A stretch of DNA of 64,000 nucleotides, taken from assembly GCA_032690845.1 (NCBI GenBank), contig CM064434.1, positions 34,948,342 to 35,012,341 on the forward strand, read 5' to 3'. Every line of letters starts with the position of its first letter. Position 1 is the stretch's first letter. This document shows, piece after piece, positions 1-11,255 of the stretch. The position numbers and the translations under genes are program-made. The notes under the pieces were generated by a model, which saw nothing but the letters and a program-made list of their open reading frames with translations, was not told where the DNA came from and ran no database searches. The DNA comes from Eleusine coracana subsp. coracana. Its lineage: Eukaryota; Streptophyta; Magnoliopsida; Poales; Poaceae.

Positions 1-564
1 GAGCATATCATGATTGGTTGTGAAGGCCGTCACATGTTTGTACACGGTTTGAGCCACAGTTGGAAGGGGCATTGCTAGTGAGCACCCGTGTCGGCTCGGG
101 GAGTCTGGCAAGTTCTCGAGGGAGGTGAGCTTGTGCTTTGTGCAGCGGTGATGAACACCGTGTCTTCGCTCGAGGAGTGATTGCGGGCTCGTGGGCGAGA
201 ACTCCACTTGGTGGCAGGAGGGACTGGAACTCCGGCGGGAGTGGTCCAACGAGGATTAGGGGAAGGCGCCATCCTTCTAAGACCTCAGGAAAAAAATCAT
301 GAGCGTTCCTTAACCCTCTCTTTACTATTCCATATTTGTTTGCTCTAGTGAGTAGGGTGACTTGTGGCTTACATAGGCTAGTGTGATTGGATTCCGCATT
401 TTATCTTATCATGAGCACTAGCATGTGTAGGGTCTTGGCCTACTAGACTTGTTTGAGTTTCCTTATCTTGTTAGACTTAAGTAGCGAAATTGAAGTATTT
501 GGAGTCGTGAGCGGCTTACCGATTCAACCCCCCCCCCCCTCTCGGTACGCCTTCGGTCCTTACA
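1..564 (+). repeat. 3' end of a P-family Sirevirus LTR (cut by window edge)
   Basis: This stretch matches the last ~555 bases of the LTR at 57511-59212 (position 1 aligns near 58658). It ends with the same C-run and the terminal GGTCCTTACA. No primer-binding site follows, so it is a 3' LTR or a solo LTR rather than a 5' LTR. Short reading frames in it recur in every P-family LTR copy and are not credible genes. Confidence 0.85.
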
Positions 565-2777
565 TACTGTGAGGAGCCTATTCCTTTAAAAGTATGTATA
601 ATTCAGCTTTTGATTTTGTAGGTATACACTACATGCAGTTGTCCAATTGAGCATTATCAATTACTGCAATGCTTATGAAAAAAAATCTATATTAGGATCA
701 ACATTTTCACACTGTTGCTAAACATTTCTGATATTTGAATTTTAATATCCTTGTCATTATAGGTCGTGAATCCAAGAAAGACAACTATCGTGAGGCCAAG
801 TAAGACTAAGAAAACAAAAGTTCTTGGTGTTCATAGGATATGCAAAGCCCAACATATATCATGAAACCATCACATTGCAATCACTTTTTTTTTCTGGTAA
901 GTTGCTAACCGTTTCTAGCAATCTAACATATGACCAAGATAGCAGAAAACAATTTGTAAGCCAATGATTTTCTGTTTATAATCAGAGCATCCCATGTCTC
1001 CATGTGCTAGAATAATCGATGCTGAGTATTTTTAGAAAACTACATATTGGTTTAAGTTTTACTTGCTCATTTGTGCAATCATTGGAAACTGATAATTTTT
1101 CTTAAAAAAGTAGTTCCGTGAAATTGTTAGTTGATTTTGGAACCCTCATCATTAGTTGATTTTTCACATATGAAGATAAAAGATTGTTAAGAATAGTGTG
1201 CTGCAGTGTTTTGAAAAGGGACATTAGTGTTTTCCACCAACGAGCCAAAGTTCAATTGATACATGGTGGAGAAACCTCGATTTCAGAGCTAAAAAGCATG
1301 ACCAACTTTGGAGGGCATCTGTCAATAGCAAGTGCATATCAGTAACCCAGTAGTAACTATCGACCTTCCTATTTGTTGATAATTACACTTTATGGTCAGC
1401 TGCTACTGTACTTCTGAATTTTGCAATGCTTGACAACTGATCTCGTTTGTCCAGCAGAGCATCTCCTTCTCAAGTCATTGCTAGAGAAAGACAAGGCTGG
1501 TGATGATAATGGGAAGAAGAAGAAGAGGATAAACATGCAATAAGGAGAGGAAGGTGAGATTTCTAAACCTCTTCCCCAAATACCATTTAAATCTTCTTTA
1601 AAAAATCCATTTTTATGGTTGTTGGATTGAAATCTTGTTTAATCATTCCGTTCGTCTTGATTTCAGAACAGTTGGGAGATGTGAACAAAAACTAGCATTG
1701 GCTAGCTGCAGCATTTGACGCTTCTTTTCCTCCGCTCTCACAGTGGCTTGATTTAATCTGGTAATGCAACTGACCGCCCACCTTTGAGGATTCCTAAGTT
1801 TATAGATCAAATTGTCATAATTCGTTTTACAACCTGAACATGAATTCATGCACCCAATGAATGGATTTATGACATGTCTAATTTAGTTACCAATCAAATA
1901 GTCATACGTAGCAAATTAGAGTGCAAATTGGTGATTGTCTGCTATGAATGACTGTCATGGGGTTCGTCGGGGTAGTACTAGCCGTAAGGATGGTAACTTA
2001 ATATGTGGTACATGTCCTATGGATTTTAGAGACAGCACAAATGTTCGGATTGAGCTGAATTTTATGCTTATTCTGTAAAATAAAGAAAGTGACTTATATT
2101 ATAGGGAGGTATATATATTATAGCAACTTTACTAGGGATGACTAATCTAATCTGGCTGTTGTCATTCATTTAGATGCTGTTGTTCTAAATTGCATTGTGT
2201 TTTAGCATCATAACCAGTGATTCAGTTTTTTTTTTCACTCAATGATTTTGCTCTAAGCTGTGGCTTCTACTTTGACAAATTTCCTCTGCTCTAATATGCC
2301 TTTATTCTTTTGACAACTGGCTTTTGTATTGTTTTGACTCCTGAGGAACATCACTGTTTATCGGAGGATGAGAAGCTACTCATGTTTCTAAATATTGTGA
2401 CCGTTGATAGCTGATAGGATCTACTTCATAAAGATAATACAAGATGATGATACAAAGCATTAGCGCAAAAGACCATGGTTTTCTCAAGCAGCAGTAGAAG
2501 AAAGAGGTTATGATCAAGAAAACATCACTGGTTGTCAAGGTACAGCCTGGCCTCACTATTGTCATTACGGAACCTATCATCTACTTGTGTTTTTATTTGA
2601 AGCAAATCAAGGTAACTGAGATTTGAAGATAGTACATAGTTGTGTTGTAGTGTTACATCTGATATCTTAGGTAACTCTGAAATGTTTTACAAGTGAAAAT
2701 TGAGCAAAGTGTTTACTTCGCTCAAATAATTGTGTTCTGTGGTATGATATGATTTGATACTATATATGGAGGTTATT
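565..2777. other. Unassigned AT-rich stretch with exon-like fragments
   Basis: No reading frame of credible length is present. Three short GC-richer blocks are preceded by intron-like T-rich sequence and AG (near 763, 1455 and 1666), for example a lysine-rich block at about 1455-1540. They could be pieces of a captured or decayed gene. I do not recognise the source and cannot call a gene. Confidence 0.3.
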
Positions 2778-2986
2778 TGCAGAATATTGATAGCTTTGGA
2801 GTTGTTCTCATACCTGACTAACTCACCTGTAGAAGCAGTGTTCAGGTCTTGTGGTATAACAAACTCTTGATCAACAATCTCCCAAATTGCACGTCCTTGA
2901 CTCAGCAGATAAACCTTGGTCCGTGACTTCCAGTAGGGGAAGTCCTCCCCATCGGACATCCACAGCTTGACAGCACGCTTCTCCAT
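2778..2986 (-). pseudogene. gag: Start of a copia gag (element M), truncated
   Basis: Reading from the ATG at 2986 on the minus strand, about 70 residues match the N-terminus of plant copia Gag: a GEDFPYWKSR block, then WEIVDQEFVIP and a GELVRYENN segment. In intact elements this leads into the UBN2-type Gag domain that packages the RNA. Here similarity stops at about 2778 and the frame runs into unrelated sequence, so protease, integrase and reverse transcriptase are all missing. It lies about 50 bases inside a primer-binding site and LTR on the same strand, which is the expected place. The residue pattern is clear; the family assignment to Sirevirus rests on the adjoining LTR. Confidence 0.75.
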
Positions 2987-3034
2987 GTCGTCTTCGGATC
3001 ACAAAGACGGTGAAGGTCAACTAGTGATCAAACC

Positions 3035-3049
3035 AGCTCTGATACCAAT
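3035..3049 (-). promoter_or_regulatory. Primer-binding site of element M
   Basis: The minus strand reads ATTGGTATCAGAGCT immediately inside the LTR end. This is the usual plant retrotransposon site complementary to the 3' end of initiator methionine tRNA, where minus-strand DNA synthesis starts. Confidence 0.85.
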
Positions 3050-4878
3050 TGAAGGACCGAGAAGGCGACCAGAGGGGGGGGGGGGGTGAATGGGAGCCAA
3101 TCAAAATTCTCCAAGAGAACTTGGTCTATATCCCAAAAAAAGCCCGAGCCAACCTCTAAACCGATCACCAAGACTACACACAACAACTCGTGGTGTACTA
3201 GCCCTAGGAATAATCAACCACAGCAAGAAAACGCAGCAGAAACAAAGAGGAAAGAAGCAATGTTCAACAGTTCAGAACTGAACACCCATTGACAGTGCCG
3301 TTTCATGCTATCGGTAGTGCCGGTCACACCTATCGGCAGTGCCAGTACGGGCCATCGGCAATGCCGATGCGGGATACAGGCTCTCTGGAACCTACAGACA
3401 GGACCAATCGGCAATGCCGGTCCTGGCCATCGGCAGTGCCGGTCGACCCCCGATAGAACAGAAAACACCCAGGATCTTGTCAAAACTTCTCCAAAAACTA
3501 ATTAAGTGAACTCCAAACGATGCGATTTTTGGACTAGTGAATCCTCATCACATCACGACCTTAAACCTAGGAGATCATCTCAATTGGCTCAAGAAATCAT
3601 CACGAATTTCAGATCTTGTGCCTAGAACACCAAAAAGGGAAAACTTGAGAAATACTTCAAATCAAAGGTGCTAGAGCTATTGATTTGATCAAGGATCCAT
3701 AGAGGATTGTTCTAGCTCATCCTAGCAACAAGTTTCTCAAGAAATCCGGGCCAAAAACTTGTCCAAAAGTGAGATCAAAAATCACCACAAAAATTGCTCC
3801 AAAAACAAGAAAAAGGGAATTTCGGGATTCAAGTGAAGAGGGAAATCTTGAGCACGAAAATACTTCTCATATCATAGAAAGGTGCTTACAAGATCCATAG
3901 GTACAAATCTAGGAAGCCACCCACTTCCTCCCACTATTTGGAAGAGCAAGAGATGTCTCTCACACACCCTTTCCTCTCCTCTAAAACATGAAGTCCTCTC
4001 CTAGCACTTTGAATAGAGTTCTAACACAAGGCTAATGGAAAGAGAGGCACCTCTCCCACTAGCCACACCTCTCCTTATATAGGCCTAGGGTCTATTGTCC
4101 ACATGACCACTCTACCCTTGACCTACATAACACACCCACCTACCACCAGGGGCATAACCGTCCATCTTTTTCCTCATCGCCCGAATGCCATCGGACGCTT
4201 CACATCTTTGCTTCATCTTGAAGCAAGCTCCATGATGGTGCCACGTGCACCACCAACCACCACCACCAGTTTTGAGGCCCAAACCGGGAAACCGCCTTGC
4301 ACGCTTCTCAAAGCATGACTTCTCGATGTCGACACGTGTCACCTTGTCCCGCGATCCTGACCACTGGCAAGTCTCTCCCAGGCCCTGTCCATTGGACCCC
4401 CTTGTCACTTGCACCGGCATCCCGTTCGCCTTGACTTGGTCAACACACCGTCTTCATCACCACCATGGTTTTGAGGCTCAACCGTGAAACCGTTCGTGCT
4501 TCTTGCCTCTCCACGTGTACGGTGGGGATCACCCTTGACTTCACCCGGCATCCCGATCGTCTGGCCCCAAGTCCCTTACTTGTGCCCGATCCTCTCACCG
4601 TTGACCGCCGAGTCGACTCCAGTGACCTACACATCATGAAACAAGCAAACACATTTCCCATCTCCTGCAATACCACCAATATCTCCATCAACTCCGGTTA
4701 GTCATAACCATAATATGCAAGCCCATGCAATCCTAGGATTCCCGCATTTCAACTCAAACACCAAATCGGCTCAAGTCAATTACTCATCACAAATATAGCA
4801 AACCATGGCACATATCCACATGGTTTCTCAATCATAGAGCTCCATAAGAGGTCAAGAACACGTCTATATCATGCCACA
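3050..4878 (-). repeat. LTR of Sirevirus fragment M (5' LTR, minus strand)
   Basis: In minus orientation the LTR ends with a C-run (plus-strand G-run near 3072) and TCGGTCCTTCA, directly followed by the primer-binding site. A TATA element (CTATATAAG, minus strand) lies near 4074-4082. The far boundary at about 4878 is inferred from a CA before Helitron-like sequence and is uncertain. The part from 4381 on is repeated at 8673-9170 as part of the tandem duplication. No partner LTR is visible in the window. Confidence 0.65.
3286..3445. repeat. Phased palindromic repeats in the M LTR
   Basis: Six copies of a degenerate palindrome of form ATCGGCA-R-TGCCGRT start (at the A) at 3288, 3310, 3332, 3354, 3407 and 3429. 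Four successive spacings are exactly 22 bases. They lie on the transcribed side of the TATA element (further into the LTR), so they may act in the RNA or as DNA sites. Confidence 0.8.
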
Positions 4879-5535
4879 TCTTGAACTGATTTCTTTGAAC
4901 TTAATATTTGCCCTTTTTTGCTCCCCTTTCTCTGCTTGAGTGTAGATATGTTAATTGTTGTTTATGTTAGTTATATATGACTCCATTGTCTCCATTAGTT
5001 ACAGAATCATGTATGTGCTCTCCATTAGTTTTCAGAAGGATGTTGAACTGATTTCCTTTCTTCCCCTATGGCATACTAACTAAAAAGGAAGAAAGGATCA
5101 GATTTTTTTATTGTAACTTTCACTGACAGTTCCAGCTATAGAGTCCTGCATTGAGTTTTGATGCTAATATGGAATACATTTTTCTGTATCCATCAGGTAT
5201 GGGATCAACAACTAAGAAACATGCCATGTTAAGATAGTTGCTTATCTGCATATCCATTATCTCACGATGTCGTCCAAATTTTTACATGCTATCATGTGGC
5301 AAATAATGGTCAGATGACCAAAGGAGGGAAACAAGGGAAAAGAGACAGTAGGAGACACATAGTGTTCTGCATATTGTCATGTTCGTTTTTTTCATATTAT
5401 ATAAAAATTTTTGAATGATAACTATTGTTAAAATACATGGTAAAAAAGTTACATACATGTACAAAATATTGTTAAAATTTTTGAATGATAACTATTGTTA
5501 TGGACGTCCGCTGCAACGCGAGGGCACTCAGCTAG
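4879..5535 (+). mobile_element. Helitron-like fragment, copy 1
   Basis: The right end has a GC-rich imperfect stem-loop (around 5506-5525) followed by CTAG and a T, the layout of a Helitron 3' terminus. A TC after an A at 4879 could be the 5' end, but this is only the simplest guess. There are no Rep/helicase frames, so any element here would be non-autonomous. A 30-base direct repeat (near 5407 and 5478) lies just before the terminus. Confidence 0.45.
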
Positions 5536-5634
5536 TTGGCATTTATGTTTGTGAAACGGAACCAGCCAGTTCTTTCTTGTTTTTAAATAATAATATTTTA
5601 ATAGATAATTGCAGATTAGGGGAATTGCAAGAAT

Positions 5635-6910
5635 AAAGCGGAGGAGAAGCTACGATGCAAGTGTCTGGAACACTTGAGTAGTTGTTAGGGCTTTGAGTCC
5701 ATAGGAAAAACCGGACTATCAAGAGGGTCTAGGTCATTCTCTTAGGTCATGTCTAGTTGGTGATGTGCAAGGTTGCTCGGTGAAATCACAGGCACTAGGT
5801 GACAGTGGAGAAGCCAAGGAGCTATTCGGAGAAGCCGGGAAACCAAGTCAAGCGAGGATGATGAGTTTCAGATTCGGGACGTAGACCCCGGATAGAGGGG
5901 ACAGTGGAGACCGGACTATCCGGTCACTACGTGGAGTTGTCTGGGACTTCCAGCGAGGAGCAAGGTTTCTGTCTGTGCGAGGGACCATAGAGCTGTTTGT
6001 GCTCGGTTTGCAGTGACCGAATGGTCCGCTCAGGCAGTGACCGGACAGTCCTGTCTGGAGGCCCAGAATGCTGATTTCGTGGAGCAACGGCTAGTTTGAG
6101 GTTTGGAGCCTATATAACTTCGTTGTTGGGGTCTTGGAGACCTGTCTTGGCCAGTGGAATACCTGAGAGCATTTGGTAAGGTCCAAGAGGAAGAGAGGAG
6201 AGCACTAGGAGGAGATATTGCATATCTTGAGAGTGCTAGTGAAGAGTAGTTTGAGCATCTTGCACATCTAAGGCTAGGGTGTCCTTGAGGTTGTGATCTA
6301 GATTGTTACTCTTGGTCTATGGTGAGACGTAGACCGGTTAGGTGTCAGTGATCGAGCCTATCGTGATCGCTTGTGAAGGTCGTCACACGTTTATACACGG
6401 TTTGACCCCGCCGTTGAAAGGGGCATCGCTAGTGAGCGCCCGTGGCGGCTCGGGGAGTCCAGCAAGTTTTGGAGGGAGGCGAGCTTGTGTTTTGTGCAGC
6501 GGTGACGCACACCGTGTCTTCACTCAAGGAGTGATTGCGGGCTTGTGTGCGAGAACTCCACTTGGTGGCAGGAGGGACCGGGACTCTGGCGGGAGTGGTC
6601 CAACGAGGATTAGAGGAAGGTGTCATCCTTCCGAGACCTCGAGAAAAATCATGTGCATTCCTTGACCCTCTCTTTACCTTTCCGCATTTGTGTGCTCTAG
6701 TGAGTAGGGTGACTTGTGGCTTGCATAGGCTAGTGTGATTGGCTTCCGTATTTTATCTTATCATGAACAAGCATGTATAGGGTCTTGGCCTACTAGACTT
6801 GCATAGGTTTCCTTATCTTGCTAGACTTGAGTAGTGAAATTGAAGTATTTGGATTTTTGAGCGGTTTACCGATTCACCCCCCCCCCCTCAGTACGCCTTC
6901 GGTCCTTACA
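5635..6910 (+). repeat. Truncated 5' LTR of Sirevirus P, copy 1
   Basis: It aligns with 57745-59212 of the 3' LTR and ends in the same C-run and GGTCCTTACA, followed at once by a primer-binding site. The first ~230 bases of the LTR are missing, replaced by ~100 bases of unassigned sequence after the Helitron-like end. Relative to the 3' LTR it also lacks about 195 bases of palindrome array (corresponding to 58101-58296). A TATA element lies at 6111-6118. Confidence 0.9.
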
Positions 6911-6912
6911 AG

Positions 6913-6925
6913 TGGTATCAGAGCC
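6913..6925 (+). promoter_or_regulatory. Primer-binding site of P, copy 1
   Basis: TGGTATCAGAGCC lies two bases inside the LTR end, matching the initiator methionine tRNA primer site used by plant copia elements. An identical copy is at 11205. Confidence 0.9.
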
Positions 6926-6963
6926 AAGTGCTCATCTTTGAGGCTTCACCGCCTAGAGTAAGG

Positions 6964-7715
6964 ATGTCGGGATAGGCGAGGAGTGTTCCCATATTCAATG
7001 GTGAGGACTATGCTTATTGGAAGGCTCACATGCAAGCCTACCTTCAGTCCCTTGATCTGATGCGAATGTGAACCTACTTGAGCCTGACTACATTAAGTGT
7101 GCTAAGGCCAAGAATGCTTTGTTTGCTTTCATTTCTAAGGATGTTTTTGCTCAGCTTGATGCTAGTACCTCAGCACATGGTATCTGGACTGAGATTCAGG
7201 GGCTCTATGAGGGCACTAGTGATGTCAAGGAGGAAAGATACTATGTGCTGAAGAATAAGTATGATCACTTCACTAGATTGCCACATGAGAGAGCTAACAC
7301 TGTTTATTCTCATTTTCATGTACTTGTGGAGGAGATCAATGCACTTGGGGATGATTTCAAGATGAAGCCCATCGAGGTGATAAGAAGATTCTTGAGGTTA
7401 TTCAAAGACCCCAAGTATGAGTCCATCATCACCTTCATCTTGCAAGGTGACCTCAAGACCAAGACCATGAAGGAAGTAGTTGGCAAGATCACCGCCTTTG
7501 AGAGCTACTAATTGGGGTTGGATGATCCTCAACCATCCAATCTTGCTCTACCGGCTGACAAGCAAGAATCTAGCAAGAGCAAGAAGCATAAGAAGAAGGT
7601 GGTCATTGAGGATGATGATGAAGAAGATGATGATGAGGGTGACTTGACCAAAGACTTGGCTCTTCTCATGAGGAAGATGAAGAACTTCAAGAACAAGTTT
7701 GCTTGGGTTCATGTA
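6964..7715 (+). pseudogene. gag: Sirevirus P gag, copy 1 (broken)
   Basis: The product would be the capsid/nucleocapsid polyprotein. From the ATG at 6964 the N-terminal motif FNGEDYAYWKAHM of the copia Gag family is readable, but there is an in-frame TAG three codons in. A frameshift near 7066 moves the frame to 7068-7511, which covers the UBN2-like domain (AKAKNALFAFISKDVF, then a GIWTEIQGLYEG block). After a stop at 7509 the frame continues into a lysine-rich and acidic stretch (about 7570-7650) that normally precedes the zinc knuckle. The knuckle itself is absent. Homology to gag stops near 7715 and the sequence passes straight into the extra ORF, so protease, integrase, reverse transcriptase and RNase H are deleted. 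Confidence 0.85.
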
Positions 7716-8672
7716 CTTGGGTTCATGTCCTTTGTGCAGTGGGTGCTAGTTCCTCGTGACCCCGCTGCTGGAGACAGGTACTGGACAGTGCTCCATAGGA
7801 GGATAGGAGAGGGCCTGAGACATTGTGTGGCCTTGAGGACGAGAGACAGGGTGCTTGTACCGCAGCAGTACACCACCTACTAGGCCATGAGGAGGGCCAC
7901 ATGCACTAACATGGAGCAGTACTTCTCGTATCTGCCAGGACTAGCTGACCAAGTCTCTGCTCCACTCAAGTTCAGGGAGGATATAGTTCTGGACTTCTAC
8001 GTGACACTGTGGGTTGCCAGAGACCGCTCAAAGTTCTGGTTCTTGTTTAGAGGGCAGCCACAGCGAGTCATCAGAGAGGATCTGATCGCCCACCTAGGAC
8101 TCCTTGCATCAGACTTCCAGCTTTACAGGAGTGCCTACGGTATACTGGAGCCACCCCACAGACCCTAAGGAGGGAAGCTGCCTTCAGATGACCTTGTGTT
8201 GATTGCTTTCCCACCTCCCCACACTGCATGCTTTGAGAGAGGTCCTGCTAGACTCACTGTAGAGGCCAAGGTGGTGAGAGTGATAGTCACCAGGACTATC
8301 ATTCCCAGGTCTAGCTACAGAGAGGAGTTCACACTCTTACACCAGTGGGCTGTAGCAGCTATCTTGAGGAGGCAGACCTTTGACTTAGCAGACCTCTTCA
8401 TTGGTGAGATAGAGGAGGTTATTTTTGAGAGGGTTGGAGGACATCACTTGGTTTATGGGCCCTATATTTGCTATCTCTTGAGGAGGATGGGCCTAGTGAC
8501 GGAGGAGCAGTACGACGCTTTCCCTGAGGTGACCACCAGCTACTCACCCAGAGTTCCCAGGGGATCACAGTCAACCTCCAGCCAGCACACAGGAGAGGAG
8601 GAGCAGGAGTCACCGATACTACACGAGCAGGCACCTCAGCCAGAGACGGTGATTCCTGAGTCAGCCAGTACA
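7716..8672 (+). pseudogene. Extra ORF of P (plant-transposon-protein type), copy 1, cut at 3' end
   Basis: Three open stretches in one region (to 7883, 7887-8168, 8196-8672) are separated by single stop codons and encode one protein. A leading segment ends with VPQQYTTY. A central domain of about 250 residues contains LADLFIGEIEE and YICYLLRRMGL blocks, and a Ser/Gln/Glu-rich tail follows. The layout matches the extra ORF that grass Sireviruses carry between pol and the 3' LTR ('env-like' position), whose family is listed as a putative plant transposon protein. Function is unknown. Copy 1 is cut at the duplication junction and reads on into M-LTR sequence. The family match is by eye and moderately sure. 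Confidence 0.7.
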
Positions 8673-9170
8673 GGCCCTGTCCATTGGACCCCCTTGTCAC
8701 TTGCACCGGCATCCCGTTCGCCTTGACTTGGTCAACACACCGTCTTCATCACCACCATGGTTTTGAGGCTCAACCGTGAAACCGTTCGTGCTTCTTGCCT
8801 CTCCACGTGTACGGTGGGGATCACCCTTGACTTCACCCGGCATCCCGATCGTCTGGCCCCAAGTTCCTTACTTGTGCCCGATCCTCTCACCGTTGACCGC
8901 CGAGTCGACTCCAGTGACCTACACATCATGAAACAAGCAAACACATTTCCCATCTCCTGCAATACCACCAATATCTCCATCAACTCCGGTTAGTCATAAC
9001 CATAATATGCAAGCCCATGCAATCCTAGGATTCCCGCATTTCAACTCAAACACCAAATCGGCTCAAGTCAATTACTCATCACAAATATAGCAAACTATGG
9101 CACATATCCACATGGTTTCTCAATCATAGAGCTCCATAAGAGGTCAAGAACACGTCTATATCATGCCACA

Positions 9171-9827
9171 TCTTGAACTGATTTCTTTGAACTTAATATT
9201 TGCCCTTTTTTGCTCCCCTTTCTCTGCTTGAGTGTAGATATGTTAATTGTTGTTTATGTTAGTTATATATGACTCCATTGTCTCCATTAGTTACAGAATC
9301 ATATATGTGCTCTCCATTAGTTTTCAGAAGGATGTTGAACTGATTTCCTTTCTTCCCCTATGGCATACTAACTAAAAAGGAAGAAAGGATCAGATTTTTT
9401 TATTGTAACTTTCACTGACAGTTCCAGCTATAGAGTCCTGCATTGAGTTTTGATGCTAATATGGAATACATTTTTCTGTATCCATCAGGTATGGGATCAA
9501 CAACTAAGAAACATGCCATGTTAAGATAGTTGCTTATCTGCATATCCATTATCTCACGATGTCGTCCAAATTTTTACATGCTATCATGTGGCAAATAATG
9601 GTCAGATGACCAAAGGAGGGAAACAAGGGAAAAGAGACAGTAGGAGACACATAGTGTTCTGCATACTGTCATGTTCGTTTTTTTCATATTATATAAAAAT
9701 TTTTGAATGATAACTATTGTTAAAATACATGGTAAAAAAGTTACATACATGTACAAAATATTGTTAAAATTTTTGAATGATAACTATTGTTATGGACGTC
9801 CGCTGCAACGCGAGGGCACTCAGCTAG
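9171..9827 (+). mobile_element. Helitron-like fragment, copy 2
   Basis: Duplicate of 4879-5535 with the same stem-loop and CTAG/T end. Apart from a few transitions it is identical, so it dates from the tandem duplication and is not an independent insertion. Confidence 0.45.
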
Positions 9828-9926
9828 TTGGCATTTATGTTTGTGAAACGGAACCAGCCAGTTCTTTCTTGTTTTTAAATAATAATATTTTAATAGATAA
9901 TTGCAGATTAGGGGAATTGCAAGAAT

Positions 9927-11202
9927 AAAGCGGAGGAGAAGCTACGATGCAAGTGTCTGGAACACTTGAGTAGTTGTTAGGGCTTTGAGTCCATAGGAAA
10001 AACCGGACTATCAAGAGGGTCTAGGTCATTCTCTTAGGTCATGTCTAGTTGGTGATGTGCAAGGTTGCTCGGTGAAATCACAGGCACTAGGTGACAGTGG
10101 AGAAGCCAAGGAGCTATTCGGAGAAGCTGGGAAACCAAGTCAAGCGAGGATGATGAGTTTCAGATTCGGGACGTAGACCCCGGATAGAGGGGACAGTGGA
10201 GACCGGACTATCCGGTCACTACGTGGAGTTGTCTGGGACTTCCAGCGAGGAGCAAGGTTTCTGTCTGTGCGAGGGACCATAGAGCTGTTTGTGCTCGGTT
10301 TGCAGTGACCGAATGGTCCGCTCAGGCAGTGACCGGACAGTCCTGTCTGGAGGCCCAGAATGCTGATTTCGTGGAGCAACGGCTAGTTTGAGGTTTGGAG
10401 CCTATATAACTTCGTTGTTGGGGTCTTGGAGACCTGTCTTGGCCAGTGGAATACCTGAGAGCATTTGGTAAGGTCCAAGAGGAAGAGAGGAGAGCACTAG
10501 GAGGAGATATTGCATATCTTGAGAGTGCTAGTGAAGAGTAGTTTGAGCATCTTGCACATCTAAGGCTAGGGTGTCCTTGAGGTTGTGATCTAGATTGTTA
10601 CTCTTGGTCTATGGTGAGACGTAGACCGGTTAGGTGTCAGTGATCGAGCCTATCGTGATCGCTTGTGAAGGTCGTCACACGTTTATACACGGTTTGACCC
10701 CGCCGTTGAAAGGGGCATCGCTAGTGAGCGCCCGTGGCGGCTCGGGGAGTCCAGCAAGTTTTGGAGGGAGGCGAGCTTGTGTTTTGTGCAGCGGTGATGC
10801 ACACCGTGTCTTCACTCAAGGAGTGATTGCGGGCTTGTGTGCGAGAACTCCACTTGGTGGCAGGAGGGACCGGGACTCTGGCGGGAGTGGTCCAACGAGG
10901 ATTAGAGGAAGGTGTCATCCTTCCGAGACCTCGAGAAAAATCATGTGCATTCCTTGACCCTCTCTTTACCTTTCCGCATTTGTGTGCTCTAGTGAGTAGG
11001 GTGACTTGTGGCTTGCATAGGCTAGTGTGATTGGCTTCCGTATTTTATCTTATCATGAACAAGCATGTATAGGGTCTTGGCCTACTAGACTTGCATAGGT
11101 TTCCTTATCTTGCTAGACTTGAGTAGTGAAATTGAAGTATTTGGATTTTTGAGCGGTTTACCGATTCACCCCCCCCCCCTCAGTACGCCTTCGGTCCTTA
11201 CA
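9927..11202 (+). repeat. Truncated 5' LTR of Sirevirus P, copy 2
   Basis: Duplicate of 5635-6910 with the TATA element at 10403-10410 and the same 11-base C-run. This copy directly precedes the P internal region that is continuous with the 3' part of the element, apart from the Tat insertion. Confidence 0.9.
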
Positions 11203-11204
11203 AG

Positions 11205-11217
11205 TGGTATCAGAGCC
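11205..11217 (+). promoter_or_regulatory. Primer-binding site of P, copy 2
   Basis: Identical to the site at 6913, two bases inside the LTR end; initiator methionine tRNA type. Confidence 0.9.
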
Positions 11218-11255
11218 AAGTGCTCATCTTTGAGGCTTCACCGCCTAGAGTAAGG

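Larger units (their letters stand above)
4381..8672 (+). repeat. Tandem duplication, copy 1 (4,292 bp)
   Basis: This block is repeated immediately downstream with a constant offset of 4,292 bases and no indels. By eye I find about nine substitutions, nearly all transitions. It contains the outer part of the M LTR, the Helitron-like piece, a truncated P 5' LTR, the primer site, gag and most of the extra ORF. Copy 1 breaks off inside the extra ORF at 8671, where sequence jumps back to the M LTR. Confidence 0.95.

Noticed and set aside
565..2777. A host gene with several exons
   Set aside because: Only short exon-like blocks with possible acceptors are seen. There is no continuous frame, no recognisable domain and no promoter, so it is listed as unassigned.
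6342..6665. 107-codon frame repeated at 10634 and 58645 (part also at 1-272)
   Set aside because: It lies in the R/U5 part of the P LTR and repeats only because the LTR repeats. The 58645 copy changes frame, so no coding constraint is seen.
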